Below, piece after piece: positions 15,201-23,660 of a stretch of DNA of 64,000 nucleotides; positions within the stretch are counted from its first letter, which is position 1, and each line of letters opens with the position of its first letter. The position numbers and the translations under genes were made by a program. The notes under the pieces were generated by a model. It searched no databases. It was not told where the DNA came from and saw nothing but the letters and a program-made list of their open reading frames with translations. Source of the DNA: Hyphomicrobiales bacterium (GTDB lineage Bacteria > Pseudomonadota > Alphaproteobacteria > Rhodospirillales > JACKKN01). The DNA is taken from positions 124,001-188,000 of the forward strand of contig JACKKN010000008.1 of the NCBI GenBank assembly GCA_024236415.1. Reading direction: 5' to 3'.

Positions 15201-15564
15201 GGGTGGCCAGGCCGACGACCGCGCCCGAGGCGTCGGCGACCATGGCGATGCGGCCCACGGTGGGGATGTCGAAGGGCGGCTGCAGCACCGTGCCGCCGGC
15301 CCCGGCCACCTGGGCCACGACGGCGTCCACGTCGTCGACGGCGATGTAGGACATCCAATTGTCGGGCGCGCCGTCGAACCGTTCGTCGTTGATGTCGAGC
15401 ATGCCGGCCACCACCTCGTCGCCGGCCTTCCACACCACGTAGGGCCCGGCGCCCACGTCCATGGTCTCGTGGCTCCAGCCCAGGATGGCGGTGTAGAAGG
15501 CCTTGGCGGCCTCGGTGTTGCGGGTCATCAGTTCGTTCCACCAAAACGTTCCGTGCGCGGTCAT
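15178..15564 (-). CDS. VOC family protein (glyoxalase/bleomycin resistance fold)
   Basis: A 128-residue protein of the vicinal oxygen chelate superfamily. It starts with HGTFWWNELMTRNTEAAKAFYTAILGWS and has the second half-repeat at SYIAVDDVDAVVAQVAGAGGTV. Related small proteins are usually annotated only by fold, and the activity is unknown. GGGAGA precedes the ATG at 15564. An ATG 42 bases further upstream is less likely. Confidence 0.88.
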   Translation of the reverse strand: MTAHGTFWWNELMTRNTEAAKAFYTAILGWSHETMDVGAGPYVVWKAGDEVVAGMLDINDERFDGAPDNWMSYIAVDDVDAVVAQVAGAGGTVLQPPFDIPTVGRIAMVADASGAVVGLATPAPETRG

Positions 15565-15678
15565 GGTCGTCTCCCGTGTCCTCGGCAGGGTTGAAGGAAA
15601 GGCCATTATAGCGGAAGAATGTTTCGGTTTTGTTCACGGTTGCGTGAGGGCCCGCAGGGGGCGGTGACAGGGGGGCAG

Positions 15679-15697
15679 GGATATGCTAATCATTATC
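15679..15697. promoter_or_regulatory. Candidate Fur box
   Basis: GGATATGCTAATCATTATC matches the classical 19-base Fur consensus at 15 of 19 positions, with an intact right half (TAATCATTATC). It lies 63 bases before the small gene at 15760 and 115 bases from the divergent VOC start. Iron-responsive control is inferred from this match alone. Confidence 0.5.
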
Positions 15698-15759
15698 ACA
15701 TACAAAGCCGTCCTGGGAGGTCATCGAACGTCCTGTTCGCAATCGAGCGGCGGTAAACC

Positions 15760-16056
15760 ATGAAGTACTTTATCCTGGTTTTGTTCACCAACCTGGCGAC
15801 CAGCGCGCCGGATCACATCAACAATACTTCGGTCATGTTCGCGGACCTGGGCACGTGCCAGGAATACTTGGCCGCGAACAATCACCGCCTGCGCATGAGC
15901 GTGGGCGGCTACTTCGACGACCGCATCGGCTCGGGCCGCTGGAAGCTGGACCACATCACCTGTGTCGAGAGCGACCTGCTGTTCAAGATGAACGCCATGC
16001 GCGCCCAGGCCCAGGCCGCCGCCGACCCGGCCGCCGACCCGGCCGCCGAGGAATAG
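15760..16056 (+). CDS. Hypothetical small protein, possibly secreted
   Basis: A 98-residue protein. It has a short hydrophobic N-terminus (KYFILVLFTNLATSA) resembling a signal segment, two cysteines (C33, C67) that could pair, and a repetitive C-terminus (AAADPAADPAAEE). I do not recognise the family. A good Fur-like site lies upstream, so iron-regulated expression is possible. Confidence 0.6.
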   Translation: MKYFILVLFTNLATSAPDHINNTSVMFADLGTCQEYLAANNHRLRMSVGGYFDDRIGSGRWKLDHITCVESDLLFKMNAMRAQAQAAADPAADPAAEE

Positions 16057-16062
16057 CCGGCG

Positions 16063-16533
16063 TCAGAACACGCCGGCGTCCAGGCCGGCGGCCATGAACA
16101 GACCCAGCTCCTGGCACTGGGCCGGGAAGGCGTCGTCCCAGGCGCCGCGGCAGGTCAGCGGCGGGTGCACGGCGCGCCAGCGCAGGCCGGTGACGATGGT
16201 TTCGACGGCGCGGCGGGTGCCGGTGCCGTCGTGGCCGGCGCGGATGTAAAGGGCGTAGGGCAGGCCCTGGGTCCGTTCCAGGCAGGGGTAGTAGCAGCGG
16301 TCGAAGAAGTCCTTCAGGGCGCCGCTCATGTAGCCCAGGTTCTCGGTGGTGCCCAGGATCACGGCCCGGGCCGCCAGCACGTCGTCGGGGCCGGCCTCCA
16401 GCGGCGCCCTGGCCACCACCTCCACCCCCTCCACCTCGGGATGGCGGGCCCCGGCCAGCACCGCGTCGCGCAGGCGCGCCGTGTTGGGCGACGGGGCGTG
16501 GGCGACCACCAGCAGGCGTTTGCGCGCGTCCAT
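16063..16533 (-). CDS. Flavodoxin/NADPH-dependent FMN reductase-like protein
   Basis: A 156-residue flavodoxin-fold protein. The FMN phosphate loop is HAPSPNTARLRDAV near residue 14, the middle loop is ILGTTENLGYMSGALKDFFDRCYY (about 70-93), and a C-terminal flavin contact region follows. It probably binds FMN and acts in quinone or flavin reduction. It converges on the small gene at 15760. The ATG at 16533 is chosen because the fold begins immediately after it. Confidence 0.82.
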   Translation of the reverse strand: MDARKRLLVVAHAPSPNTARLRDAVLAGARHPEVEGVEVVARAPLEAGPDDVLAARAVILGTTENLGYMSGALKDFFDRCYYPCLERTQGLPYALYIRAGHDGTGTRRAVETIVTGLRWRAVHPPLTCRGAWDDAFPAQCQELGLFMAAGLDAGVF

Positions 16534-16649
16534 GGCGCGATGATCCCGCACCCGTCCGGCCCGATCAACCCCGACACTGCCACGGCTGACAAAAGTGGCC
16601 GGATGGCCTAGCTTCATATTCCTGCCATCCTGTTCCGGGAATTCGGCCC

Positions 16650-16898
16650 ATGCTCAAGTCCGTGATGATCGAGATCGACCAGATCTACGTCCCCGCCAAG
16701 TGGCGCGGCACCCTGGACGAGGCCAAGGTGCAGGAGATCGCCGAGAGCATCATCGAGGTCGGCCAGAAGACGCCGATCCAGGTGCGCAAGGGCCAGGGCC
16801 GCTACGTGCTGGTGACCGGGTTCCACCGCCTGGAGGCCATGCGCGCCCTGGGCGAGCCGCGCATCGAGGCCCTGATCGTGCAGGCGCGCCAGCACTGA
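16650..16898 (+). CDS. Stand-alone ParB N-terminal domain protein
   Basis: An 82-residue protein consisting of only a ParB/Srx-like domain. It has the partner strands IEIDQIYVPAKWR, the QKTPIQVR segment and the GFHRLEAMRALGE motif, which corresponds to the G-x-x-R-x-x-A nucleotide-binding loop. It lacks the helix-turn-helix and dimerisation parts of chromosome partition proteins, so it is not the parS-binding ParB. The role is unknown; CTP or ATP binding is possible. Confidence 0.8.
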   Translation: MLKSVMIEIDQIYVPAKWRGTLDEAKVQEIAESIIEVGQKTPIQVRKGQGRYVLVTGFHRLEAMRALGEPRIEALIVQARQH

Positions 16899-16914
16899 AT
16901 TTCCCGTTGCCGGG

Positions 16915-17292
16915 TCAGATGGAGTAGTCCAGGGCCTCGTACTTGCCGCCCTGGGTCTCGAACCCCGCCTTCTTCCAGGCGTCCAGGCCGCCGGTCAGGT
17001 TGTAGATGTTGGGCAGGCCGCTGTCGGCCAGCTGCTTCTGCGCCGCCGCCGCCCGCTTGCCGATGGCGCACAGCACGATCACCTTGCGGTCGGTGATGGG
17101 CGGGAACACGTCGGGGTCCAGGAACGACAGCGGCAGCAGCACCGAGCCGGGCACGTTCTCGTACTCGAACTCGTTGGCCTCGCGCACGTCCAGCAGCACC
17201 GCCTCGCGCGCGTCCATCCAGGCCCGCGCCGTGGCGGCGTCGATCTCGGGCAGGGGAGCCGCGGCTCCGGTTGCGGGGGCGCCGTCGCTCAT
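16915..17292 (-). CDS. Rhodanese-like domain protein
   Basis: A 125-residue single rhodanese domain with VLLDVREANEFEYENVPGSVLLPL and the active-site cysteine in VIVLCAIGKRA. It probably transfers sulfur (thiosulfate or persulfide) in the cytoplasm. It is 13 bases downstream of the OmpA-family gene on the same strand and may be cotranscribed with it. Confidence 0.9.
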   Translation of the reverse strand: MSDGAPATGAAAPLPEIDAATARAWMDAREAVLLDVREANEFEYENVPGSVLLPLSFLDPDVFPPITDRKVIVLCAIGKRAAAAQKQLADSGLPNIYNLTGGLDAWKKAGFETQGGKYEALDYSI

Positions 17293-17305
17293 GGCGCCGG
17301 CACGC

Positions 17306-17914
17306 TCACCGCACCGTCACCTCGACGCGGCGGTTGCGCGGCTCGGCGACACCGTCGGCCGTCGGCACCACGGGGTTGTTCTCGCCGTGGGAGGTGACCT
17401 CGATGAAGTCCGGCGGCACGCCGATTTCGACGATCAGGTCGCGCACCCGCTGCGCCCGGCGCAGGGACAGGGTGTAGTTCCACTTGCTGGACCCCGAGCG
17501 GTCGGAATGGCCGACCACGGCCACGTCGGGCAGCACCCAGCGCTCCACCGTGGCCAGGATCTCGGGCAGGCGCTTGCGCGACTCGTCGGTCAGCGCGGTG
17601 GTGCCGGACTTGAAGTGCAGCACGAACGAGTACGGCTTGACTGGCAGGGCCGCCAGGGCGTCCTTGAAATCCTTGTCCACGGAGCCCTCGTCCAGCACCT
17701 TGGGCGCCTGGGGCGCCGCCGAGGCGGTGGTCAGCTCGGTGGCCTCGCGGGCCTGGTCCAGGACCACGCTGCCGCCCTGGTTGGTGACCACGGCCCGGCC
17801 CACGGTGCCGTCGTCGTCGGGCATCAGCACGATGACTCCCTTCTGGGCGCAGGCGCCCAGGGTGGCGACGGCCAGCACCACGGCCAGGGTGCGCAAGGTC
17901 TTGATGGCGGTCAT
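17306..17914 (-). CDS. OmpA-family lipoprotein
   Basis: A 202-residue protein with a lipoprotein signal (lipobox LGAC, cysteine near 22). The C-terminal OmpA peptidoglycan-binding domain shows VVGHSDRSGSSKWNYTLSLRRAQRVRDLIVEIG and the final NRRVEVTV. It would anchor the outer membrane to the cell wall. It starts 3 bases after the FecR-domain gene, so the two are coupled. Confidence 0.9.
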   Translation of the reverse strand: MTAIKTLRTLAVVLAVATLGACAQKGVIVLMPDDDGTVGRAVVTNQGGSVVLDQAREATELTTASAAPQAPKVLDEGSVDKDFKDALAALPVKPYSFVLHFKSGTTALTDESRKRLPEILATVERWVLPDVAVVGHSDRSGSSKWNYTLSLRRAQRVRDLIVEIGVPPDFIEVTSHGENNPVVPTADGVAEPRNRRVEVTVR

Positions 17915-17917
17915 GGC

Positions 17918-18394
17918 TCAGGACCCCTTCGGCACTTTGACGAGGATCTTGGTGCCGCGCAGGCCGATGGACCCCATGGGGGTGTCCAGCTTGACCTTGT
18001 CCGGCGCCAGCTTGCCGATCTGCCCCGACACGAAGGACATGGTGCCGTAGGCGATCTTGCCGGTCAGGGACAGGTTCTGCTCCTTGGGGTCGAAGGCGTA
18101 TTCCTCCAGGGCGAAGCGGCTGTTGGGGCCGAAGGACATGCGCGTGTTGTCCTTGAAGGTAATGCCCAGCTTGCCGTCGGCGCCGGTCTCGATCAGGTCG
18201 CTGGCCTGGACCGGCATGCCGGCCTGGGCCGGGATCCGCTCGGCGCCGCGCAGGATGTGGGCGGTGCCCGAAACGCTTTTCACGGTGCCGTCCGAGGCGG
18301 CGGCCGGCGAGGACCAGGGAACCTGGGTCACGGCCAGGCCGGCGGCCAGGGCCAGGACCGCGGCGGGGCGGCGGAAGGGGGCAGGGTGGGGCAC
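17918..18394 (-). CDS. FecR-domain periplasmic protein
   Basis: A 158-residue exported protein. The signal peptide is cleaved near AAA-SDG, and the remainder is a FecR domain (GTAHILRGAERIPAQAGMPVQASDLIETGADGKLGITFKDNTRMSFGPNSRFALEEY). Unlike classical FecR it has no N-terminal cytoplasmic anti-sigma segment. The start is GTG. It is divergent from the CHASE2-phosphatase gene; FecR and OmpA partners next to CHASE2 receptors are a recurring arrangement, suggesting a cell-envelope sensing module. Confidence 0.85.
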   Translation of the reverse strand: MPHPAPFRRPAAVLALAAGLAVTQVPWSSPAAASDGTVKSVSGTAHILRGAERIPAQAGMPVQASDLIETGADGKLGITFKDNTRMSFGPNSRFALEEYAFDPKEQNLSLTGKIAYGTMSFVSGQIGKLAPDKVKLDTPMGSIGLRGTKILVKVPKGS

Positions 18395-18524
18395 GGCGGT
18401 GGCCTCCCGGTTGTTGCGCGCAGGTGTTCTTGGTGTACGGTAGTGAATCGGGTGCAGCGGGGCAACAGCCTTGCGCCCCGGTAGGAAAACCCGGGCTTCG
18501 CGTCAACCGCTGTGGTGGAAGGGC

Positions 18525-21071
18525 ATGGAGGGGGATTCGCAAGGCGCCGCCGCGGCGGCACCCTGGTGGCGGGACGGCATCCGCTGGACCGCCCTGGCCG
18601 TCCTGGCGGCCCTGCTGGCCCTGCGCGCCGTGGACCCGGCGGCGGTGCAGACCCTGCGCCTGAAGGTGTTCGACGCCCTGCAGGCGGCGGCGCCGCGCCA
18701 GGCCGCCGAGCACCGGGCGGTGATCGTCGACATCGACGAGCGCAGCATCGAGGCCCTGGGCCAATGGCCCTGGCCGCGCAACGTGTTCGCCGCCGTGGTC
18801 GAGCGCCTGGTGGCCATGGGCGCGGCGGTGGTCGGGTTCGACGTGGTGTTTTCGGAGGCCGACCGCACCTCGCCGGCCCTGCTGGCGCGGCGCCTGGACA
18901 ACCTGGACGACGCCACCCGGGCCCGCCTGGCCGCCCTGGGCGACCACGACGCGGCCCTGGCCGACGCCATCCGCGGCCAGCCCGTGGTGCTGGGCCAGGT
19001 GGTGCGCTACGGCGCCGCCCGCGCCAACGGCGAGTCCCCGGCCAAGGCCCTGATCGCCACCACCGGCGACGCCGCGCCGTTCCTGCCCCGGTTCGACAAC
19101 CTGGTGCGCAACCTGCCGGTCCTGGCCGAAGCCGCCACCGGCCTGGGCATGCTGACCATCTACCCCGAGGTGGACGGCCTGGTGCGCCGGGTGCCGGCGG
19201 TGATCCGCGCCGGCGACACTCTGCACCCGACCCTGGCGCTCGAGATGATCCGCCTGGCCCTGGGCCGCAAGGGCATGCTGGTGGTGGTGGACGAGGGCCG
19301 CGGCCTGCAGGGCGTGGCGTTCGGCCGGCAACTGGTGCCCACCGACACCCTGGGCCGCATCTGGGTCGACTTCGCGCCGCTGGACCGGTCGCGCTATGTC
19401 TCGGTCATCGACCTGCTGGAAGGGCGGGTGCCGGCCGACTTCTTCCGCGGCCGCCTGGTCCTGATCGGCGCCTCGGCGGCGGCCATCCTGGACCTGAAGA
19501 CCACGCCCCTGAACGCCTCGGTGCCCGGGGTCGACGTCCACGCCCAGCTGATCGAAACCATCCTGGACGGCACCCACGTGGGCCGGCCGCCCTTCGCCGC
19601 CGCCATCGAGCTGTCGGTCCTCGCCGTGCTGGGCGTGCTGGCCATCGTGGTGGTGCCCATGGTCGGCGCGCGGCTCGCCCTGGGGGTGCTGCTGGCGGCG
19701 CTGGCGGCCCTGGCCGGCGGTGCCTGGTACGCCTTCTCGGCGCACCACCTGCTGCTGGACCCGGCCTATGCCGCCGCGGCCACGGTGCTGGTGTTCGTGC
19801 TGGTGGGCTACGGCGGGTTCCGGCGCGAGGAGCGGCGGCGCCAGTGGGAGGAGGCGGCGCGGCGCGGCCTGGCCCAGTACCGGACCCTGGTCGAGAACAT
19901 CCCCGGCATCGTCTATCGCGGCGACCCGGGCGGCGAGCGGGCCATGCGCTTCATCAGCCGCCCGGTGGCCGAGATCACCGGCTACCCGGACAGCGACTTC
20001 ACCGGCGAGGACGCGCGCGGCTACGCCACCGTGATCGACCCCGAGCACCGCGACACCGTGCTGGCCGGCATGCGCGACGCCCTGGACGCCCGCGCCCCCT
20101 ACGTCATGGAATACCCCATCGTCACCGCCGCCGGCGAGCGGCGCTGGGTCCACGAGAAGGGCCAGGGCGAGTTCGACGCCGAGGGCGCCGTGCAGGGCAT
20201 CGACGGCACCATCTACGACGTCACCGAGCAGTACGAGGCCCGCGAGGCCATCCGCATCGCCCACGAGCAGATCCGCGAGAGCGTGGAGTACGCCTCGCGC
20301 ATCCAGCGATCATTGCTGCCGGCGGCCGACGCCCTGGCCGCCCTGGCCGACGACGCCTTCATCATCTGGGAGCCGCGCGACCAGGTGGGCGGCGACTTCT
20401 ACTGGGTGGCGGCGGTGGGCGAGGACGGCCCCGACGGCCCCGGCGGCCCCGGCGGCCCCGGCGGCCCCGATGGCTACGTGGTGCTGCTGGCCGACTGCAC
20501 CGGCCATGGCGTGCCCGGGGCCCTGATGACCACCATCGCCATGACCGCCCTGGGCCGGGCCCTGGGCGAGACCGCCGATCCGGCCGAGCTGCTGGCGACC
20601 CTGAACCGCCAGATCAAGACCGCCCTGGGCCAGGACGGCGCGGCGGGCCTGTCCGACGACGGGCTGGAACTGGGGATCTGCCTGGTGCGTCCGGCGGCGG
20701 GGACCCTGCGCTTCGCCGGCGCCCGCTTCTCGCTGTTCGTGGCCGGCCCCGACGGCGGCGAGATCGAGGAGGTCAAGGGCGACCGCAAGGGCATCGGCTA
20801 TCGCGAGGTGCCCATGGACCAGACCTTCTCGGCCCAGGACCTGGACCTGGTCCCGGGCCAGTCCTTCTACATGACGTCGGACGGCCTGATCGACCAGGTG
20901 GGCGGGCCCAAGCTGCGTGGCTTCGGCAAGAAGAAGTTCAAGGCCATCCTGACCGAGGCCGCCGACCAGCCCATGGCCGAGCGGGGCCGCCGCCTGCTCG
21001 ACGCCCTGGCCGAGCACCAGGGCGCCGCCGGGCGCCTGGACGACGTCTCGGTGATCGGCTTCCGCCCGTGA
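18525..21071 (+). CDS. CHASE2-PAS-SpoIIE (PP2C) sensor phosphatase
   Basis: An 848-residue membrane signalling protein. It consists of an N-terminal transmembrane helix (about 20-36), an extracytoplasmic CHASE2 domain (about 40-350), three closely spaced membrane helices (about 355-435), a PAS domain with PAC-like end (about 445-575), and a C-terminal SpoIIE/RsbU-type serine phosphatase with QVGGDFYW and DCTGHGVPGALM. Such phosphatases usually control anti-sigma-factor antagonists. A Gly-Pro repeat interrupts the phosphatase domain between the two conserved motifs. ATG at 18525, with GGAAGG before it, is preferred to an upstream TTG. Confidence 0.92.
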   Translation: MEGDSQGAAAAAPWWRDGIRWTALAVLAALLALRAVDPAAVQTLRLKVFDALQAAAPRQAAEHRAVIVDIDERSIEALGQWPWPRNVFAAVVERLVAMGAAVVGFDVVFSEADRTSPALLARRLDNLDDATRARLAALGDHDAALADAIRGQPVVLGQVVRYGAARANGESPAKALIATTGDAAPFLPRFDNLVRNLPVLAEAATGLGMLTIYPEVDGLVRRVPAVIRAGDTLHPTLALEMIRLALGRKGMLVVVDEGRGLQGVAFGRQLVPTDTLGRIWVDFAPLDRSRYVSVIDLLEGRVPADFFRGRLVLIGASAAAILDLKTTPLNASVPGVDVHAQLIETILDGTHVGRPPFAAAIELSVLAVLGVLAIVVVPMVGARLALGVLLAALAALAGGAWYAFSAHHLLLDPAYAAAATVLVFVLVGYGGFRREERRRQWEEAARRGLAQYRTLVENIPGIVYRGDPGGERAMRFISRPVAEITGYPDSDFTGEDARGYATVIDPEHRDTVLAGMRDALDARAPYVMEYPIVTAAGERRWVHEKGQGEFDAEGAVQGIDGTIYDVTEQYEAREAIRIAHEQIRESVEYASRIQRSLLPAADALAALADDAFIIWEPRDQVGGDFYWVAAVGEDGPDGPGGPGGPGGPDGYVVLLADCTGHGVPGALMTTIAMTALGRALGETADPAELLATLNRQIKTALGQDGAAGLSDDGLELGICLVRPAAGTLRFAGARFSLFVAGPDGGEIEEVKGDRKGIGYREVPMDQTFSAQDLDLVPGQSFYMTSDGLIDQVGGPKLRGFGKKKFKAILTEAADQPMAERGRRLLDALAEHQGAAGRLDDVSVIGFRP
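20427..20468. repeat. In-frame 9-bp repeat inside the phosphatase gene
   Basis: GGC-CCC-GGC-type 9-base units, about four and a half in number, encode GPDGPGGPGGPGGP between conserved motifs of the SpoIIE domain. The tract is prone to in-frame copy-number change, which would alter only a surface loop. Confidence 0.75.
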
Positions 21072-21083
21072 CGTCCGGCCGGG

Positions 21084-21908
21084 TCAGGCCGCCTGGTCGT
21101 GGAAGTAGCGCCCCGGCGTCACCCCCAGGGCCTTGCGGAACATGGCGATGAAGGCGCTCTGGCTGTCGTAGCCCAGGTCCAGCGCCACGGTGGTCACCGG
21201 CGCGCCGTCGGCCAGCAGGGTCAGGGCCGCCAGCAGCCGGGCCTGCTGCCGCCACTGGCCGAAGGTCATGCCCGTGTCGCGCACGAACAGGCGCGCCAGC
21301 GTGCGTGCGCTGGCCCCCACCCGGCGCGACCAGTCGGCCAGGGTGCGGCCGTCGGCCGGATCGGCGGCCAGGGCGTCGGCGATGGGGCGCAGGCGCGGGT
21401 CGGTCACCAGCGGCAGGTGCAGGGGCGCCACCGGCAGGGTGCGGATCTGGTCCAGGATCACCGCCATCAGGCGGCCGTCGGGGCCGTCCTCGTCGTAATG
21501 CGCCGGCAGCCGCGCGGCGGCGCGGATCAGCTCGCGCAGCAGCGGCGACACGGTGACCACGCAGCACTGCCCCGGCAGGCCGGTGGCGGCGGCGGGCTCC
21601 AGGTACAGGTTGTGCATCACCGCCTTGGCGCTGACCGCGCGCACCTGGTGCGGGGTTTCCGGCGGCACCCACACGGCGCGCTGGGGCGGCACCACCCACA
21701 GGCCCCGGTCCGTGTCCACGGCGATCACCCCGTCGACGGCGTAGACCAGCTGCGCCCGCCGGTGGTGGTGGCGGTCGGTGGCCTCGCCCTGGCGGTGGTC
21801 CAGGGCCTTGACCACCAGGGGACGGGGAATGCGGTCGCGCTCGCCCAGGGTATCGCGCAGGGGAAGGTCGCGGACCAGTTCTGTCCATTTTGCGGTATTC
21901 TTTGTCAT
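21084..21908 (-). CDS. AraC family transcriptional regulator with N-terminal cupin
   Basis: A 274-residue regulator. It has an N-terminal cupin sensor (HHHRRAQLVYAVDGVIAV, VVPPQRAVWVPPETPHQVRA) and a C-terminal double helix-turn-helix of the AraC type (LADWSRRVGASARTLARLFVRDTGMTFGQWRQQARL; VALDLGYDSQSAFIAMFRKALGVTPGRYF). It is divergent from an MFS transporter and probably regulates it. The effector is unknown. Confidence 0.93.
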   Translation of the reverse strand: MTKNTAKWTELVRDLPLRDTLGERDRIPRPLVVKALDHRQGEATDRHHHRRAQLVYAVDGVIAVDTDRGLWVVPPQRAVWVPPETPHQVRAVSAKAVMHNLYLEPAAATGLPGQCCVVTVSPLLRELIRAAARLPAHYDEDGPDGRLMAVILDQIRTLPVAPLHLPLVTDPRLRPIADALAADPADGRTLADWSRRVGASARTLARLFVRDTGMTFGQWRQQARLLAALTLLADGAPVTTVALDLGYDSQSAFIAMFRKALGVTPGRYFHDQAA

Positions 21909-21922
21909 CCTAGCCTGTATAT

Positions 21923-21949
21923 GCCAAATTTCCGGCGCGGTAAATTGGC
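21923..21949. promoter_or_regulatory. Inverted repeat between araC-type regulator and MFS gene
   Basis: GCCAA and TTGGC arms (extended as GCCAAATTT / AAATTGGC) are separated by 17 bases in the short divergent intergenic region. This is a plausible operator of the adjacent AraC-type regulator. Confidence 0.4.
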
Positions 21950-21999
21950 GATTATGCGAACGGCTCGCAACGGTGCGGGCCGGGACGGGGATCCGAGAC

Positions 22000-23244
22000 A
22001 TGTTCGACAAGTCCGCCGCCGACAGGAATTCCACCGCCGCCACCGGCTGGCGCCGGCCCGAGGTGCTGCTGGTCATCATGGCCGTGGCCATGTCGGTGGC
22101 CTTCAGCACCTGGATGGACATGATCAACAACTTCGCCGTCGAGCGGGCCAAGTTCACGGGGGTCGAGATCGGCTTCCTGCAGTCCTTCCGCGAGATCCCC
22201 GGGTTCCTGTCCTTCGCCGTGGTGTTCCTGCTGTTCCTCATGCGCGAACAGACCATTGCCCTGGCGGCCCTGGTGCTGCTGGGCCTGGGCACGGCGGCCA
22301 CCGGGTTCTTCCCCAACTTCGTCGGCCTGTGCGTCACCACCATGGTCATGTCCGTCGGCTTCCACTACTACGAGGCGGTGGCCCAGTCCCTGGCCCTGCA
22401 ATGGCTGGACAAGGACAAGGCCGCCCACACCCTGGGCAAGATCATCGCCGCCGGCTCGTTGGCCTCCCTGGGCGCCTTCGCCTTCATCTACCTGGCCATC
22501 GAGATGGGCGGCCTGGACATGGTCTGGGTCTACGTCATCGGCGGCGGCGCCACCGTGATCGGCGCCCTGGCGGCCTGGACCCTGTTCCCCCACTTCCCCG
22601 AGGCGGTGGAGCAGAAGCGCAAGCTGTTCCTGCGCAAGCGGTACTGGCTCTATTACGCGCTGACCTTCATGCGTGGCGCGCGGCGGCAGATCTTCGTCGT
22701 CTTCGCCGGCTTCCTGATGGTCGAGAAGTTCGGTTTCAGCGTGTCCGAGATCACGCTCATGTACCTGGTCAACCACGTCATCAACATGGTGGCGGCGCCG
22801 GCCCTGGGCCGCCTGATCGGCAAGTGGGGCGAGCGCAAGGCCCTGAGCCTGGAGTACCTGGGCCTGGTCGGCGTGTTCGTGGCCTACGCCTTCGTCGAGA
22901 CGCCGTGGATCGCCGTCGGCCTCTATATCGCCGACCACTTCTTCTTCGCCATGGCCATCGCCATCAAGACCTACTTCCAGAAGATCGCCGATCCCGCCGA
23001 CATGGCGTCCCAGGCCGGGGTCGCCTTCTCCATCAACCACATCGCCGCCGTGGTCATCCCGGCCGCCTTCGGCTTCCTGTGGCTGGTGTCGCCGTCGGCC
23101 GTGTTCCTGGTCGGCGCCGCCATGGCCGCGGCCTCGCTGGCGCTGTCGCTGCTGATCCCCGAGAACCCGTCGCCCCAGCGGGTGGCCCTGGTCGGCCGCT
23201 GGAAGGCCCTGGCCCCCCTGGCGGCGCGCGAGCCGGCGGAGTAG
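22000..23244 (+). CDS. MFS transporter
   Basis: A 414-residue membrane protein with about 12 hydrophobic segments in two halves, separated by the charged loop HFPEAVEQKRKLFLRKRYW. It contains GRLIGKWGERKAL, a major-facilitator-like loop motif between helices. The substrate is unknown. The divergent AraC-type regulator implies that export or uptake is induced by a small molecule. Confidence 0.88.
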   Translation: MFDKSAADRNSTAATGWRRPEVLLVIMAVAMSVAFSTWMDMINNFAVERAKFTGVEIGFLQSFREIPGFLSFAVVFLLFLMREQTIALAALVLLGLGTAATGFFPNFVGLCVTTMVMSVGFHYYEAVAQSLALQWLDKDKAAHTLGKIIAAGSLASLGAFAFIYLAIEMGGLDMVWVYVIGGGATVIGALAAWTLFPHFPEAVEQKRKLFLRKRYWLYYALTFMRGARRQIFVVFAGFLMVEKFGFSVSEITLMYLVNHVINMVAAPALGRLIGKWGERKALSLEYLGLVGVFVAYAFVETPWIAVGLYIADHFFFAMAIAIKTYFQKIADPADMASQAGVAFSINHIAAVVIPAAFGFLWLVSPSAVFLVGAAMAAASLALSLLIPENPSPQRVALVGRWKALAPLAAREPAE

Positions 23245-23410
23245 GGGGGGCCACCCGCGAAGCCCCCCGGCAAAATATTTTTTTTTCGTTCAAACCGAAA
23301 AAAATCGCTTCGGAACGGTTCTGAAACTTTCAGGAAATTGGGTCGAAATGCCGGGCCTCCATATTTGTTCTCACGGCACGAACGCCGCCACACACATCAT
23401 GGAGGATGTT

Positions 23411-23593
23411 ATGAAACTCGAGACCCTGACCAAGTTCTTCTCCGACGACTCCGGCGCCACCGCCATCGAATACGGCCTGATCGCCGCCCTGGTTTCCGTC
23501 GCCGCCATCGGCGCCCTGAAGGGCATGGGCGGCTCCCTCGAGACGATGTTCACTTCGGTGGGCGGCGAGCTCGACCAGGCCGTCAACAACTAA
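23411..23593 (+). CDS. Flp family type IVb pilin
   Basis: A 60-residue pilin closely related to that at 2116. A charged leader ends at DSG|ATAIEYG (mature E5, Y6), followed by a hydrophobic helix. GGAGG lies 7 bases before the ATG. The upstream 100 bases are AT-rich and include T-run and A-run arms around 23279-23309. No Tad assembly genes are nearby. Strong hairpins after the stop suggest a monocistronic, highly expressed gene. Confidence 0.93.
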   Translation: MKLETLTKFFSDDSGATAIEYGLIAALVSVAAIGALKGMGGSLETMFTSVGGELDQAVNN

Positions 23594-23660
23594 CACCCGG
23601 TTTCCCGCGGCGCCCCCGCCGCGACCCAGTTCGTCAAGCCCTCGGGTCATGACGCCTCCA

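Noticed and set aside
17289..20264. 991-codon minus-strand frame opposite the CHASE2 receptor
   Set aside because: The protein is histidine-, glutamine- and glycine-rich without domains, and it overlaps well-supported genes on both strands.
23279..23309. T-run/A-run inverted arms after the MFS gene as a terminator
   Set aside because: The stem is almost entirely A-T pairs without a GC core, so it is more likely part of the AT-rich pilin promoter than an efficient terminator.
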